64,000 nucleotides of DNA, taken from contig JAPTYO010000003.1 of assembly GCA_036873135.1 (NCBI GenBank), positions 22,778,001-22,842,000 of the forward strand, read 5' to 3'. The position numbers were made by a program, and so were the translations under genes. The notes under the pieces were generated by a model. The model worked only from the letters and a program-made list of their open reading frames with translations. It had not been told where the DNA came from and did not search any database. Source of the stretch: Clarkia xantiana subsp. parviflora. Taxonomy: Eukaryota > Streptophyta > Magnoliopsida > Myrtales > Onagraceae. Shown here in pieces: positions 48,661-59,499 of this stretch. Positions within the stretch are counted from its first letter, which is position 1, and each line of letters begins with the position of its first letter.

Positions 48661-49658
48661 ATTTTCAACGCTGAGAGAAAGAAAACCGACTAGGCCGGTC
48701 AGTCCTTTGGGTTGACTGGTTGCGCACGTCTCCCATACTCCTCCGTATGCTGACATGGCACTTCCACTGTCGGATGTCAAACTGGTCAACTTTCAATGTC
48801 AGGCAGAGATTTCGTAAGTTTCCTTCGGGAGGACCGATATGCAAATTTTATTAATTTTAGAAAGATTAGCAAAAAAACACCCAATGTTAAGCAGCTTACC
48901 ATTTGAACCTCATATCTTTTAAGGGGAAGTATAAAATTCACTTGAATGTTTACCGCATATAATGTTTGTTTTAGCACCCAAATGTTTGGTCTTGTTTGTT
49001 TATGCACTATTCCATCGGGTTGCGGATTAAAAACGATCTAGATGTTCTGACCTCAAACTCAAATTGTTGTTATGTTACATGGCAGATAAATTTATTTACT
49101 ATATTATTATCTACTTTTAAAAACTATACTTAAATAATCATAACTATCTTCTTCATACTATGAGCCCAACTATATGAGCCCCACTTTGGGCCGAAAACTA
49201 CGAAGCCCACTGAAGAGAATGAACATCACCTATTCACCTGACCTAGCAATCTTAGCTCTACACATGTCGATTTATTTCTCTTTGATGCTCAACCGCACAT
49301 AAAGACTGCAGTATTTGTAACTTGTAAGCGTACCAAAGTAGAATTCAACGTCATCTCCACCACTTTCGCATTGATCTCACTTGGTTCATAGAGTTTTAGC
49401 TCGATCTCCTTGATATTGACGTTATCATCAATTGATCCGTACATAATGAGTTTGACTTGGCCAACTCAGTCTTTTAATAGGAAGGTTTTTAACATATTTT
49501 CTTTTAAAACGGCATCATCATGATTAGAACATATGCATTATGTGACCCGTTGGATTTGGTTCGAATCAATGTAGAATTTAAAATGGTATCATAACTCGAT
49601 TTTGGTTGATGATGTTGAGTTTGTCCCATTTATTCACTCCACGTACCAACTTTGTCTG
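48661..49658. other. Intergenic DNA between OBERON promoter and next repeat
   Basis: No gene is supported. The small minus-strand frame at 48786-49007 shows no signature. Confidence 0.4.
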
Positions 49659-50375
49659 GTTAAGAACCTATGAAAGGTCTGAACTATCACCCATGTTAAC
49701 GGGAGAGGTCTGAAATTTAAAAAGTTAATAACGGAGGTCTGAAATTTCAGTTTTGTTGATAACAGCGGTCTCTGTTAGTTTTTTCCGTTAAAACTAATGG
49801 AAGTTGGTCACATGCTTGACATGTGACCGGAAATAAAATAAATTTCCAAAAATACCATTTTATCAAGTGTGCCCCTCACATGCTTGAAGTGAAAAGACCA
49901 AAATGCCTTTGAAGCCACCACGGCTCCACCAACCGTACTCCGGCGACCACCAACCGTACTCCGGCGACCACCACCGTACTCAGGCGACCACCACCGGCCC
50001 CGATTGGGCTCCGATCAGAGTTTTTTTGTTGAGGTGGTGGCCGGAGTTGGGTCGTCGGAGCCGAGGCGGTGGTGGCCGGAGTCGGGTGGTGGTGGCCGGA
50101 GTCGGGTGGCGGTGGCCGGAGTTGGGTAGTTTTAATTTGGCTTTAGTGATAAAATTGTCATTTCACATTTTCTTAAATAAAATATTAAATAAAACAAAAT
50201 ATTAAAGAGGCAAAAATGTCATTGCATACGATTCTGTTAAATTTAACCCTTAAAATGGACGGAAAACCTCAAATCAACAAAATTAAAATTTCAAACATCT
50301 GTTATTAACTTTTTTAATTTCAGACATCTCCCGTTAACATGGGTGATAGTTCAGACCTTTCATAAGTTCTTAACC
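49659..50375. mobile_element. Long inverted-repeat element with GC-rich core, relative of 10.5 kb copy
   Basis: The left arm GGTTAAGAACCTATGAAAGG and the right arm CCTTTCATAAGTTCTTAACC are inverted repeats, and pairing runs inward for about 90 bp. It shares CGTTAGTTTTTTCCGTTAAA and GCTTGACATGTGACC with the 10523-11328 element. The core at about 49915-50130 is GC-rich with CGGCGACCACCACC and GGTGGTGGCCGGAG phrases. Confidence 0.8.
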
Positions 50376-50648
50376 CTAATTTAAACTCTTCAATTTCAAT
50401 GTAAAGTAGCCACTCACCAAGCATTTGTAAAGCTGAGGATATCAAGTAAGTTTGGCACATTGCTTAGTTGGAAGTTGGAACTAATTGCAATCATTGTGTA
50501 ACAGAAGATCCCAAAATTAGTCAATGGACATTGGAGAAGCTATCACCATTTGCATTTATATGTGCATTAAACCACAAACACCTTTCACCAAACAAACCAC
50601 TAAACTAACACAACATCAAATACTTATGAATCAAAGAAATCCTCAACT
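50376..50648 (-). other. 3' flank of thymidine kinase gene
   Basis: AT-rich, expected to hold the 3' UTR. No gene is seen. Confidence 0.4.
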
Positions 50649-51636
50649 TCAAGCTTTGCTTGCAAAAGCTAAAGCTGAAGGCTTAACTATAACAGACCCA
50701 TCATCCTTAACACCAACAGAACCTCCTGAAGACCTGACAACCTCTGTAACTTGTCCATTCACATAGTGCTGCCGGCAAACAGGCATATAAATGTCATTAC
50801 CTCCGATGAGCTCTGTTTCCGTCGCTCCACTCTTCCTGAACGTAAAGAAGGCCTTTCTCCCACAAAGCTCACACCTTGCCGTCAACTTGGTTACCGTGTC
50901 AGCAAGCGGAACTATATCCAGAACAGAACCAAAGCTCCTTCTGCAACAAAACCCAAATCAAATCAAACATTGTACGGAAATGTCTGAAAACATGGCCGAC
51001 AACAACTGAGGAAGAAGAAGAAGAAGAGAAGCTACCTTAGGTAATCGCCGTCAAGGCCAGCAGCAATTATAGTCTTCCCGTCCCGATCGGCAGCTTCGGC
51101 ACAGAAATCGTAGAGGTCGTCAAAGAATTGAGCTTCGTCGATTCCTATAATATCGATCTGCAGCCATGGAACAGCACTGATTACTCAACTATCGATCAGA
51201 AATTAGGGTTAGAGTTCAGTCGGAAAACTCAATTCACCTTCCCGTAAGCCTCCTCGCCGAAGTTCTGTCTAAACGACGACAGATCTGACATGACCCAGCT
51301 CGGGAACTTCACTCCGTCGTGGGTGACGACAGAATCTGCCGCGTACCGGTCGTCCTTGCTCGATTTGATGATTACCACGTTTCTGCAAGCGGCGAAATCC
51401 GATCAGAATTGCAAATCAGAGAGAAATCTCGTAAATTGAAGCAACGGAAATGGCTCACTGACTGACCTTCCGTCGCTGGCTTCAGATCTGACGCGGCGGA
51501 GAAGAGTGGTGGTCTTTCCGGCGAACATGGGTCCGATGATGACGTGGACTTCGCCGGCCTTTCTCTGCGACAAGGCTGTACTGATCCGAGAATCCGCAAC
51601 TTGGTTGGAGCGTGAAGAAACAGCTGAAGACTCCAT
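50649..51636 (-). CDS. TK1: Thymidine kinase (TK1/TK2 type)
   Basis: Thymidine kinase phosphorylates thymidine to TMP in the salvage pathway that feeds DNA synthesis. Exons on the minus strand are 51467-51636, 51238-51382, 51036-51157 and 50649-50940, totalling 729 bp (242 residues, the usual plant length), with GT-AG borders and consistent phases. The P-loop GPMFAGKTT is at residues 35-43, the Mg/base-binding IGIDEAQFF around 109-117, and the zinc ligands include C169 and C172 (CELC) plus the later CRQH. The lasso segment has [17 protein letters not shown] and [15 protein letters not shown]. The start MESSAVSS was chosen because the upstream frame has no family match and TATA-like and E2F-like sites lie at suitable distances. 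The short N-terminal extension before the P-loop shows no clear organelle transit peptide, so cytosol is likeliest. The minus-strand gene sits head to tail behind the OBERON gene. Confidence 0.95.
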
Positions 51637-51742
51637 CGATGAGAAGATGAAGCAGAACTGAAGAAGATTCGATGGAGTCAACAAAAATCAAGAGGGGTTG
51701 GTGGTTTCTGGATAGTGGGAAATCAAGGATAATCAAACGATT

Positions 51743-51751
51743 ATTATATAG
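51743..51751 (-). promoter_or_regulatory. TATA-like box of thymidine kinase gene
   Basis: CTATATAAT on the minus strand, about 107 bp upstream of the start codon. A TGGGCT (site II-type) motif lies immediately upstream. Confidence 0.5.
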
Positions 51752-51812
51752 TAGCCCAAAATATTCGACTTTTTTTAATGGAGGGAAAGTGATTGGGGGA
51801 GGGAGACGGTTC

Positions 51813-51823
51813 TTGGCGGGAAA
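51813..51823 (-). promoter_or_regulatory. E2F-type site in thymidine kinase promoter
   Basis: On the minus strand TTTCCCGCCAA matches the E2F consensus. It lies 177 bp upstream of the start codon and about 62 bp above the TATA-like box. S-phase control by E2F fits a salvage enzyme for DNA precursors. Confidence 0.7.
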
Positions 51824-51849
51824 CTTGTCGTGGAAGCTTTCAGGATTCG

Positions 51850-52797
51850 AACTTTTTTCAAAAAATATATATATAATAATCTTAAACGTGGCCACGTTTA
51901 AGATTATTATTATTATTTTTAAATATATTTCTATATTTTAAAAATAACTTTATAAACGTTTTTGTGGTTTCTAGAATTATAAAGTAATATAGTTTGATTT
52001 TTCCCAACGTGGTTTAATTAAAGAGTAGAATTTAAAAATGATATCATCGGCAGTTGTGGTACAGTGATTAATTAAGTGTGCTCACTCTTATACGGTTGAA
52101 TTTCGGTATCACAATTTGGAATCTCAATAACTTACTAAAAATTGGAGTAATGAGTTGGCCTCTTAATTATACAAAATTCCGTTTAACGAGGCTGGTTATT
52201 TAATTTAAATATATAATATGTAAATAAATAAACAAGAGAAAACATTATACAGTAAGATAGGTCTATGGTCACAATTAGTAATTAGTAACTGTCAATTACT
52301 AAGCCCATATTCCTTTTATTTAGAAAAATGTAGAAATGATAAAATTATGATAGTTAGATAAGAATTAGTTTTCATGCAGTAGAATTATTATTTTTAAATT
52401 GACTTAGAAACTATATGTTTATCCATTTAAAAAGTTCATATTTATTATTTTTAAATGTAAATCTCTAGATTTGATACGAAAGTTAAAACTTATAAACTGT
52501 CTGAAATTTGCCAAGTACAATAGAATCCAATTCGCACTAATAATGAAGATTCATGAAACGACGAAAGAAAAAAAACCCTAATTCAATCAATTTTTCAAGC
52601 ATATTCCTTGGTGGAAAGCAACGAGGTCAGCATCTAGCCGATCGGAACAACAGCGGGCAGATGATGTGGTGGGAATGGAGGTCAGACCGGTGAATGAGGG
52701 ACCAATTCGTAGATGTTTTGGATGGAACTTAGATTTCCCCACCTCTAACCCACCCGCCAATGATTGGACACCCGGTCATCAGAAAAAGAGAAAAGAG
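51850..52797. other. AT-rich intergenic DNA, no gene seen
   Basis: A short palindrome (AATCTTAAACGTG/CACGTTTAAGATT) sits at 51879-51906. Nothing else is supported. Confidence 0.4.
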
Positions 52798-53300
52798 TTT
52801 ATTTAGTGTATCAGGTTTACCTCGTATTTCTATTTGATGTCTCAGGATCAAAGTGTTGATATGGATTGTCCCATGTTTCATTTTTATTAAAATTTGGTGT
52901 CTCCGCCCGTCTTTTCCTCTTTTTTCAACCATTTCCATCAACCGACTCACCCACTTATAATTTATATCACTTTTTACTTTTCACAAAATCGTCAAATTTC
53001 ACCCAAAAGTTGAGCATAAAAAAAAAAGTTTCCACCAAAGCGATTTCGAGCGACAACAAAGCATGATTTACTTGGGCAAATATGGCCAACTTCTTAGGTG
53101 ATGGTCCCGACAAAGTGACGAGAAGGGAGCATGCTTGGGAGCTCGGATATGGCAGTCGGTTTCGTCGGGATTGGCTTCTCTAAAGTAATCACACTGAGAC
53201 ACCAAATTTCAACCAAAATGAAACCTGGGACACTCAATTTAAACGTTAGACACCAAACTGAAACATGAGGCAAACTTGAGACACTAAATAGGTCATTTTC
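52798..53300. mobile_element. Inverted-repeat element, family A copy 3
   Basis: ATTTAGTGTATCAGGTTTAC on the left mirrors CAAACTTGAGACACTAAAT on the right. It shares GGTGTCTCCGC, CTTCTTAGGTGATGGTCCCG and TTTCGTCGGGATTGGCTTC with the other copies. Confidence 0.75.
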
Positions 53301-54249
53301 CCTAAGAAGAATAAGAGTCGTGGCATTTTTTAAGGCCATTTGGACATTTTCGTATTTTCATTAAAGCACCACACTGCAATAGGGGCATATTAGAGGTTTA
53401 ATTTGTTAGCGCCTCACGTGTCAAGCACGTGAAACAATCCTGTTACATTTAATTGTAAATTTGGATAGAGACACCAAATTTCAACAAGACTTCAGACATT
53501 CCATACCAACATTTTAAATTTCAAACACCAAAATTTCACATGGGACAAATTTCAGACAGTTTATAAATTTTTAACAATTGATATAAAATTGCCCTTAGTA
53601 TCTCGCAAACTAAATCGAACTATATATATTTTAATTTTCTAGAAATTGCTACAGTTTTGTGAATGGAGTCAATAGCAAAATCTAAAACAATTTTAACCCC
53701 CCAAATATTAAATGATTGACCTCTAAATAGAGGATCCATGACTTGACTCTTGAGCTATTTGCACCGTTTCATGATCTATTTGGTGTTGTATAGAAATATA
53801 ATTTAAAGTAATATATACTTTTGTTCTGACTAAATAAATGAATGAAAAAAAAAATTAGTTATGAATGTAAAAACAATATGGCAAAAAAAAAATGTAAACA
53901 CAAATTTGCCAGTTAGTTGGTCATGATCGGGTTAGAGACATGGTAGGTCGGAGGGCCAACTCCAACAATGGTGGAAATGGAACCCCATTCCTCACATGTG
54001 GTTGGTTTGAACAAGCCACTTTCTGGCTTTCGTTGCACGTTTTCTAATAGAGATAATGAAATATACAATTTAAATGTTTAAAATTAGGGTTTAGGCAAAA
54101 AAGAAGTTTAAATCAGCTACAAAAACTTATCCTTAAAATGAATATTATTATTTAATAATGTGACGTAATTGACTATTATGAACTTACTGAAAATACTTTT
54201 TTTTTTTTTTTTAAATAGAGATTACAAAGAAGAAAAACAATAACTAAAA
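53301..54249. other. AT-rich intergenic DNA with a decayed family A piece
   Basis: ACACCAAATTTCAAC and CAAATTTCAGACA phrases at 53470-53570 resemble the arms of family A. No gene is seen. Confidence 0.4.
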
Positions 54250-54776
54250 AGACTGGAGCTAGGCTCCGGCTGAGATAGTCCTAGGTTTCGCAACACCAAT
54301 ACTATCTTTTAACAACGGCCAAAGAATGTGGCTTGGAAGACTTAGATGGACATCGAAAGCTACTTCCTGATCCACTGCCTTCTTTGCCAAGCTATCCGCT
54401 ACACCATTTGCTTCGCGAAAGACATGTCGAAACTTGTACCTTCTAAATGTGATAAACAACTTCCTGCAATCATCAATAATGGGATTCAAAAGTAAATTCT
54501 CATAATTCTCATCACTTACCATTCTATGAGCTTCCAATGCATCAGTTTCTACATGAAGTGACTCAATGTTCAAGTGCCTGGCTAGAAGGAGACCATCTCA
54601 AATGCCCCAAAGTTCGGCTAGTAGACTATGAGACGTTCCAAGTTTTCTAGAATAACTACTTGTCCAATCACCCCATTGATCCCTAATCACGCCTCCTGCC
54701 CCTGCAGGACCGGGATTACCCCTAGCAGAACCATCTGAGTTTAGTTTAAACCATCCTGGGTCCGGAGCTTTCCAAG
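54250..54776 (-). pseudogene. LINE 3' remnant: RNase H domain
   Basis: The motifs WFKLNSDGSARGNPGP (first acidic residue), VETDALEAH and REANGVADSLAKKA mark the RNase H domain found at the end of plant L1-type LINE proteins. A stop and frame change near 54590 separate the two halves. The upstream part of the same relic lies at 55948-56515, beyond an inserted element. Confidence 0.8.
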
Positions 54777-55947
54777 CAGTGGCGGATGCATTAAACATAA
54801 TGTGGTTACGGACGTAACCACATTATCGATTATTTTTATTGAGACCCTAGGTTTATTCCTGAAGAAAATTATATCCCGATCTTCATTGTTTTGTTGTAAG
54901 ATCCACATTATTTTAGTGTGAGAGAATGAGCCCTCATTAATATTTTGTAAGACTTCATTATTATTTTGTAACATTATTATTCAATTCATTCGGAAAAAAG
55001 TTCATCAATTTTAAATTTGGGGTTTTTCACTTAAATAGTATGTTTGTACGTTTTATTAATCATCACTCTTTTGTTAAACTATAAATTTTAGTTACTCTAA
55101 CCTAATGTATTATAATATGAGGTTCAATAAGAACAAACATATAAACCGTAAAATATGTTTGAAAAATATGATTTTTAGTATCAATATGTTTTAAAATGCA
55201 CAACATGTTTCAAAACAATGATAATTGATACTATTTTCAATCACTTGTCCAAATTTGTCGTCAAATATGTTTTGTAATTAATATTTTGTAACACTATTAT
55301 TCAATCCATTTGGAAAAAAGTTCATTAATTTTAAATTTGTGACTTTTCACTTAAATAGTATGTTTGTACGTTTTATTATTATCACTTGTTATAACTATAA
55401 ATTTTAGTTACTCTAGCCTAATGTACTACAATATGAGGTTCAATAAGAATAAATATATAAACCATAAAATATGTTTGAAAAAATGGGTTTTAGTACCAAT
55501 ATGTTTTAAAATATACAACATGTTTCAAAACAATGGTAATTGATACTCTTTTCAATCACTCGTCCAATTTTGTCGTCAAATACGTTTTAACTTACAAAAT
55601 TAACCAAATACTTTTCTAAATATCTAAATCAAGATCTAATAACTTGTATAAGTGTTATAATAGTGTCTTGACTCGATTGAGACTCAATTGACCCACAAAT
55701 GGTTCTAGTCTAATTTGACTAAATTGTAACATTTGCACAAGCAAGTACAGTTTATTTATGCTTAGTTAATATTGTTCATTTGAAAAGTATTTAACGACAG
55801 TGTTGAATAAGTAGTTGAAGAAAGTACTAATTTTCATCGTTTTAAAACATGCATTTTTACCCAAAGAAAACTTAAGGAAGTTGTTAATTTTCAAAAAAAA
55901 AATTTGCATAACGTAACCCCATTATGAACCTTCTGGATTTGCCACTG
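54777..55947. mobile_element. hAT-like element (1171 bp) splitting the LINE remnant
   Basis: The termini are CAGTGGCGGATGC and ATTTGCCACTG. TTTCCAAG flanks both edges exactly (54769-54776 and 55948-55955). Inside, a tandem duplication with period about 320 bp covers roughly 54955-55590 (marker CACTTAAATAGTATGTTTGT at about 55027 and 55347). No transposase frame is present. Confidence 0.9.
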
Positions 55948-56515
55948 TTTCCAAGCAATCATTGTAATCTGTTAAGGGATCCTACTATTTTCCTTAGTAA
56001 CAACCATAGAAAACTCTCTAGCCTGAGACAAAATAAAGAGAGTCATATCACTAGAAATAGAACACTTATTAAAGAGCCACGAGTTCCGCTCTTTCCAAAT
56101 TGTCCAAAGGGAGAATGTGAATAATGTACTCCAATCAATGCCTGAATTGTGTGATAGTGTGGATCTGCAATTCAAAAGTAACCAGTTAGATAACGTAGTG
56201 CAAAAGAAGTCCGAATCGGGGATAGGACCCCCAAAGATCTCCAAATGGTTTTTGCTTTGAGACAATCTCGGAGAATGTGTAGAGTGTCTTCAATAGCCAC
56301 AAAGCATTGGGGGCACCATGGATCAACGTTGCACCCCCTATGCCAATGTAGGCTAGCCGAACATATTTTGTCATGGTTTGCAAGCCAGACAAAAGTTTGG
56401 ATTTTTGGGAGGGTATTAGTTTTCCAAATCCAACTCCACTGAGAAACATAATCATCATTATGCATATTATTAGAGGACTTGCAGATAATAGAGTAAACAT
56501 ACTTTGACAAACAAA
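55948..56515 (-). pseudogene. LINE 3' remnant: RT zinc-binding domain
   Basis: The frames show TLPKIQTFVWLANHDKICS and CPQCFVAIEDTLHILRDC, the zinc-binding region that follows reverse transcriptase in plant LINEs, then LWTIWKERNSWLF. The reverse transcriptase itself is absent, so the copy is 5'-truncated as is usual for LINEs. A frame change lies near 56220. Confidence 0.8.
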
Positions 56516-56663
56516 CAAAAAAAACATATTAAATACACATATCATTAAATATTATTAATTTTATATATTTTTTAATGTTGCAATCAATAAGACATAAAAA
56601 ACTTAATGGTAGTCTTATTTACGACATATTTTATTTCATTTGAAAGTAGTTGATATATAATAT

Positions 56664-56695
<32 letters not shown>

Positions 56696-56999
56696 TATGA
56701 TACAATAAATTATATTGTGTGAATCAATAATTATTATTACCCAAAAAAATTATTATTACAACACATTTTTAATTTAAATAAAATTTCACACAATATATCA
56801 TTTACATATTCGTTCATAACAATGAATTAAAATATGCCCGTCCTATTATGTAGTATTTGTGCATCTATTATTATGTATATTCATTTGAGATAGGCAATTT
56901 TAATCGTTTTATTTAAATTAGTCTCAAGTGGTTAAAATTTGCATTATGTAATTAATAATTTCTTGATCATCTAAGTATTTCAATAATTAGCACCAACTA
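56516..56999. other. AT-rich DNA with TA microsatellite
   Basis: A TA repeat runs at about 56655-56696. A short direct repeat AATTATTATTA at 56729-56739 and 56748-56758 encloses CCCAAAAA. Confidence 0.5.
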
Positions 57000-57040
57000 G
57001 TCAAGATGGCCGAGTTGGTCTAAGGCGCCAGTTTCAGGTA

Positions 57041-57072
<32 letters not shown>

Positions 57073-57080
57073 TCTTGACA
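57000..57080 (+). tRNA. tRNA-Leu (anticodon CAG)
   Basis: The acceptor arms GTCAAGA and TCTTGAC pair fully. The D region reads TGGCCGAGTTGGTCTAAGG. The anticodon stem CCAGT/ACTGG encloses TTCAGGT, giving anticodon CAG for CUG codons. The extra arm is long, as expected for a class II leucine tRNA. The T arm is GTGGG-TTCAAAT-CCCAC. Position 57080 is the discriminator A. No intron is present. A T run follows within about 15 bp as a Pol III terminator, and CCAAC lies just upstream. Confidence 0.97.
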
Positions 57081-57547
57081 GATTGAATCAATTTTATTTA
57101 TACGTTTGCTCTTCGACAGATTCGAATGTAAATTCTATTTGTTTTTATTATAAACCCAAATCTGTGGTAATTTTTTTAACTCTAAAAATCATTTATTTCA
57201 CAGTTCTATTATAAGGCAGATATATTTTAAATCACATGACAAAAGATATTAAATTCTGTAAATTTTATAACATAGTAAAATTGCAATCATAGATAATATT
57301 ACAGGTGGAAATTTTGTTCCAGTATTTAAAAAAAAAAAAACATAGGATTGAATATATATTGTATATTAATAATAATATAATTGTCCAGTATTCTTTAATA
57401 GTTTAATTATCCCGTAATTGATAATTGTTAGTCTTATTCACAATAACGTTATGTTTCAACTTCCCCATGTTCAAGCTCAACAACACCATATTGATGAGAT
57501 TCGGTTTCGACTTCCTAACCTAGAACGCACCCACGCATCCGTGTAAC
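57081..57547. other. AT-rich intergenic DNA, no gene seen
   Basis: Nothing beyond the tRNA terminator T run at its start is supported. Confidence 0.4.
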
Positions 57548-58760
57548 TGTTGGAATTTGAAAGCCTTACTGGATATAATCAAACTCGATCGAGATGAAGA
57601 ACACCAAGAGAAATCAACGAAATATGCAATAACTTGCAGAACAAGTATAATTGATAATTAATGTATTGCTTGATTATAAAGAAAACTGAGTTCAATTAAT
57701 GGCTAGCCAATTTACAACCGAAACAAACAAAAAAAACTAGCTAACGAAGAATTAATGCACCACCTATATTAATCAGTTTTCTACGAATTCATCATTAATT
57801 AGCTACAACCGAAGAATTTGAATATCCCAAGCCAAGACTACCTAATTAGCAGTATACACTTTCTGCATTCCTTATTCCATGTCCCAAAAAACCTTCTGAT
57901 CTCGACGTCCAAAATAGATTTGTGGGAAGAGCTGAATGATAAATTCATCGAGGGATACATAGGTCAGAGGAAACACCTCGAGAGCATGGATTTCTTGGAT
58001 AAAATTGAGTAAGGTCCCGACGAAATATTGACAAATTGTTATATAAGATAACGTAAGATAATTCAACAACTAAGTGAAGACGCTACCAACGGTGAGCTCA
58101 TCATAACCTTATGGAGATGACTAAGATCGCAGAGCCAAGCTTTGAAAGACAGCATGGTGATGAAGCCTGCCAGAAAAATCGATGCTCCCACCGCCAAAGT
58201 CAGGAAATATATTGATCTATAAAGATCACATGAGAAGTCACCTACAGAACTGGAGAACCAGTCAACTCCGGCCAAAGTGGAAGAGCAATCCCCCTCCCAA
58301 CCTCAAATTAAGGAAGATAAACGAGATGGGAGCTTCCGAAAAGGGAATCGCCAGGGTCAAAAGTGGGATCTTAATCCTTACTTGGCGCGTGTTGGGTTAC
58401 GATTAATGATGATAGACTCAAGGGAAATCGAGGATGTCTGAGTCGAGACCCAAGAGAAAAATATCGACGACCAATCATGATCAGAAGAATAAAACAAAGA
58501 TGAATGGTCGACACTAATAATAAGAGGTGTCAACAACTAATGTGATACTCGAATAAAGGCGACAAGTCCGCTCAAAACTCACCATCTCAAGGTAAGAGTC
58601 GAGTCGGCAGTCAAACACTATTGAAGAAACCTTCCTCCTAAGGGAAAGACAACTGGCAACTGGCAACCTGCTTGCCGCCTCAGAGAAAACCTTTCCTCTT
58701 AAAGAAGAGGCAACAACTGGCGACATACTTGTAGAAATCCTTAAACCCTAAAAAACTTTA
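57548..58760 (+). repeat. Possible decayed LTR related to the Tat element
   Basis: It starts TGTTGGAATTTG, like the Tat LTR sense start TGTTGGATATG. Further in, GAAACCTTCCTCCTAAG and AACTGGCGACATACTTGT correspond to inverse complements of text in the 14.0 kb LTR. If real, it is a plus-oriented solo or partial LTR. Target duplications were not found. Confidence 0.4.
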
Positions 58761-59126
58761 AAAAAAAAAAAATTGTGCCGACAAGGGATTACTTTAGAAT
58801 AAACAAGGGGATCACTTTTTTATTTGATGGTTATTTAAGGGGTAATTTTACAAATTTGTCAAATATTTCTTATAGAAAAGTAAGGAAATATGAAAATATA
58901 AAAAAAATAATCGGGATCGTTTTAATAAAAAAAAAAATTATTTGCGCACAAATTTCTTAGTTTTAAATGGAATATTGAGGATTTAGCCAAAAAATGGAAT
59001 ATTGAGGACAAAAATAACCGGGACCGTTTTAATATAAAAAAAGTATTCGCCCTCAATTTTCTTAGTTTTAAATGGAATATTGAGGACACATTTGGCATAT
59101 TTTTATTTATCATGGGACATAAAGCT
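58761..59126. repeat. Short direct duplication in AT-rich DNA
   Basis: TCTTAGTTTTAAATGGAATATTGAGGA with small variations occurs near 58956, 58990 (partial) and 59059, and CGGGAYCGTTTTAATA near 58913 and 59020. This suggests local duplication. No gene is seen. Confidence 0.55.
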
Positions 59127-59137
59127 GGGGCAGAGAA

Positions 59138-59168
<31 letters not shown>

Positions 59169-59180
59169 GGGGCAGAGAAT
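59127..59180 (-). repeat. Poly-T insert with 12-bp direct repeats
   Basis: GGGGCAGAGAAT occurs at 59127-59138 and 59169-59180, enclosing a run of about 24 T plus AAATTA. Confidence 0.7.
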
Positions 59181-59499
59181 ACTCATCTCTCAGTTTCTAT
59201 CATTTTTTTCTCGTATCATTGCATGTTGGTGTTTGAGTATTTATATTTATAGATTTTAGCAAATAAAATATCAATTAATTTTTTATTAGGTATTAATTAT
59301 TTATTTGTTATTGATTTTCATAATACCTTATTTTAGCTATACGAGTGAAATAAATTAATTGATATTTTATACAATTACTACCGCGTGTCGTTGCGGAGCG
59401 TTAAAGTTATTTAATTGAGGTTTAATCCAAACTATAAACACCTTAATAATAGACTAAGAAATGGTATCATCGCATATTTAGAAATCTCATATTCTATCA

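Noticed and set aside
57818..58406. Several 62-74 codon frames
   Set aside because: They lie in a probable decayed LTR and show no recognisable protein.
59370..59410. GC-rich hairpin ACCGCGTGTCGTTGCGGAGCG as a possible minus-strand Helitron end
   Set aside because: Only a weak stem (CCGC/GCGG) and no clean CTRR terminus. It may be a decayed Helitron end but cannot be supported.
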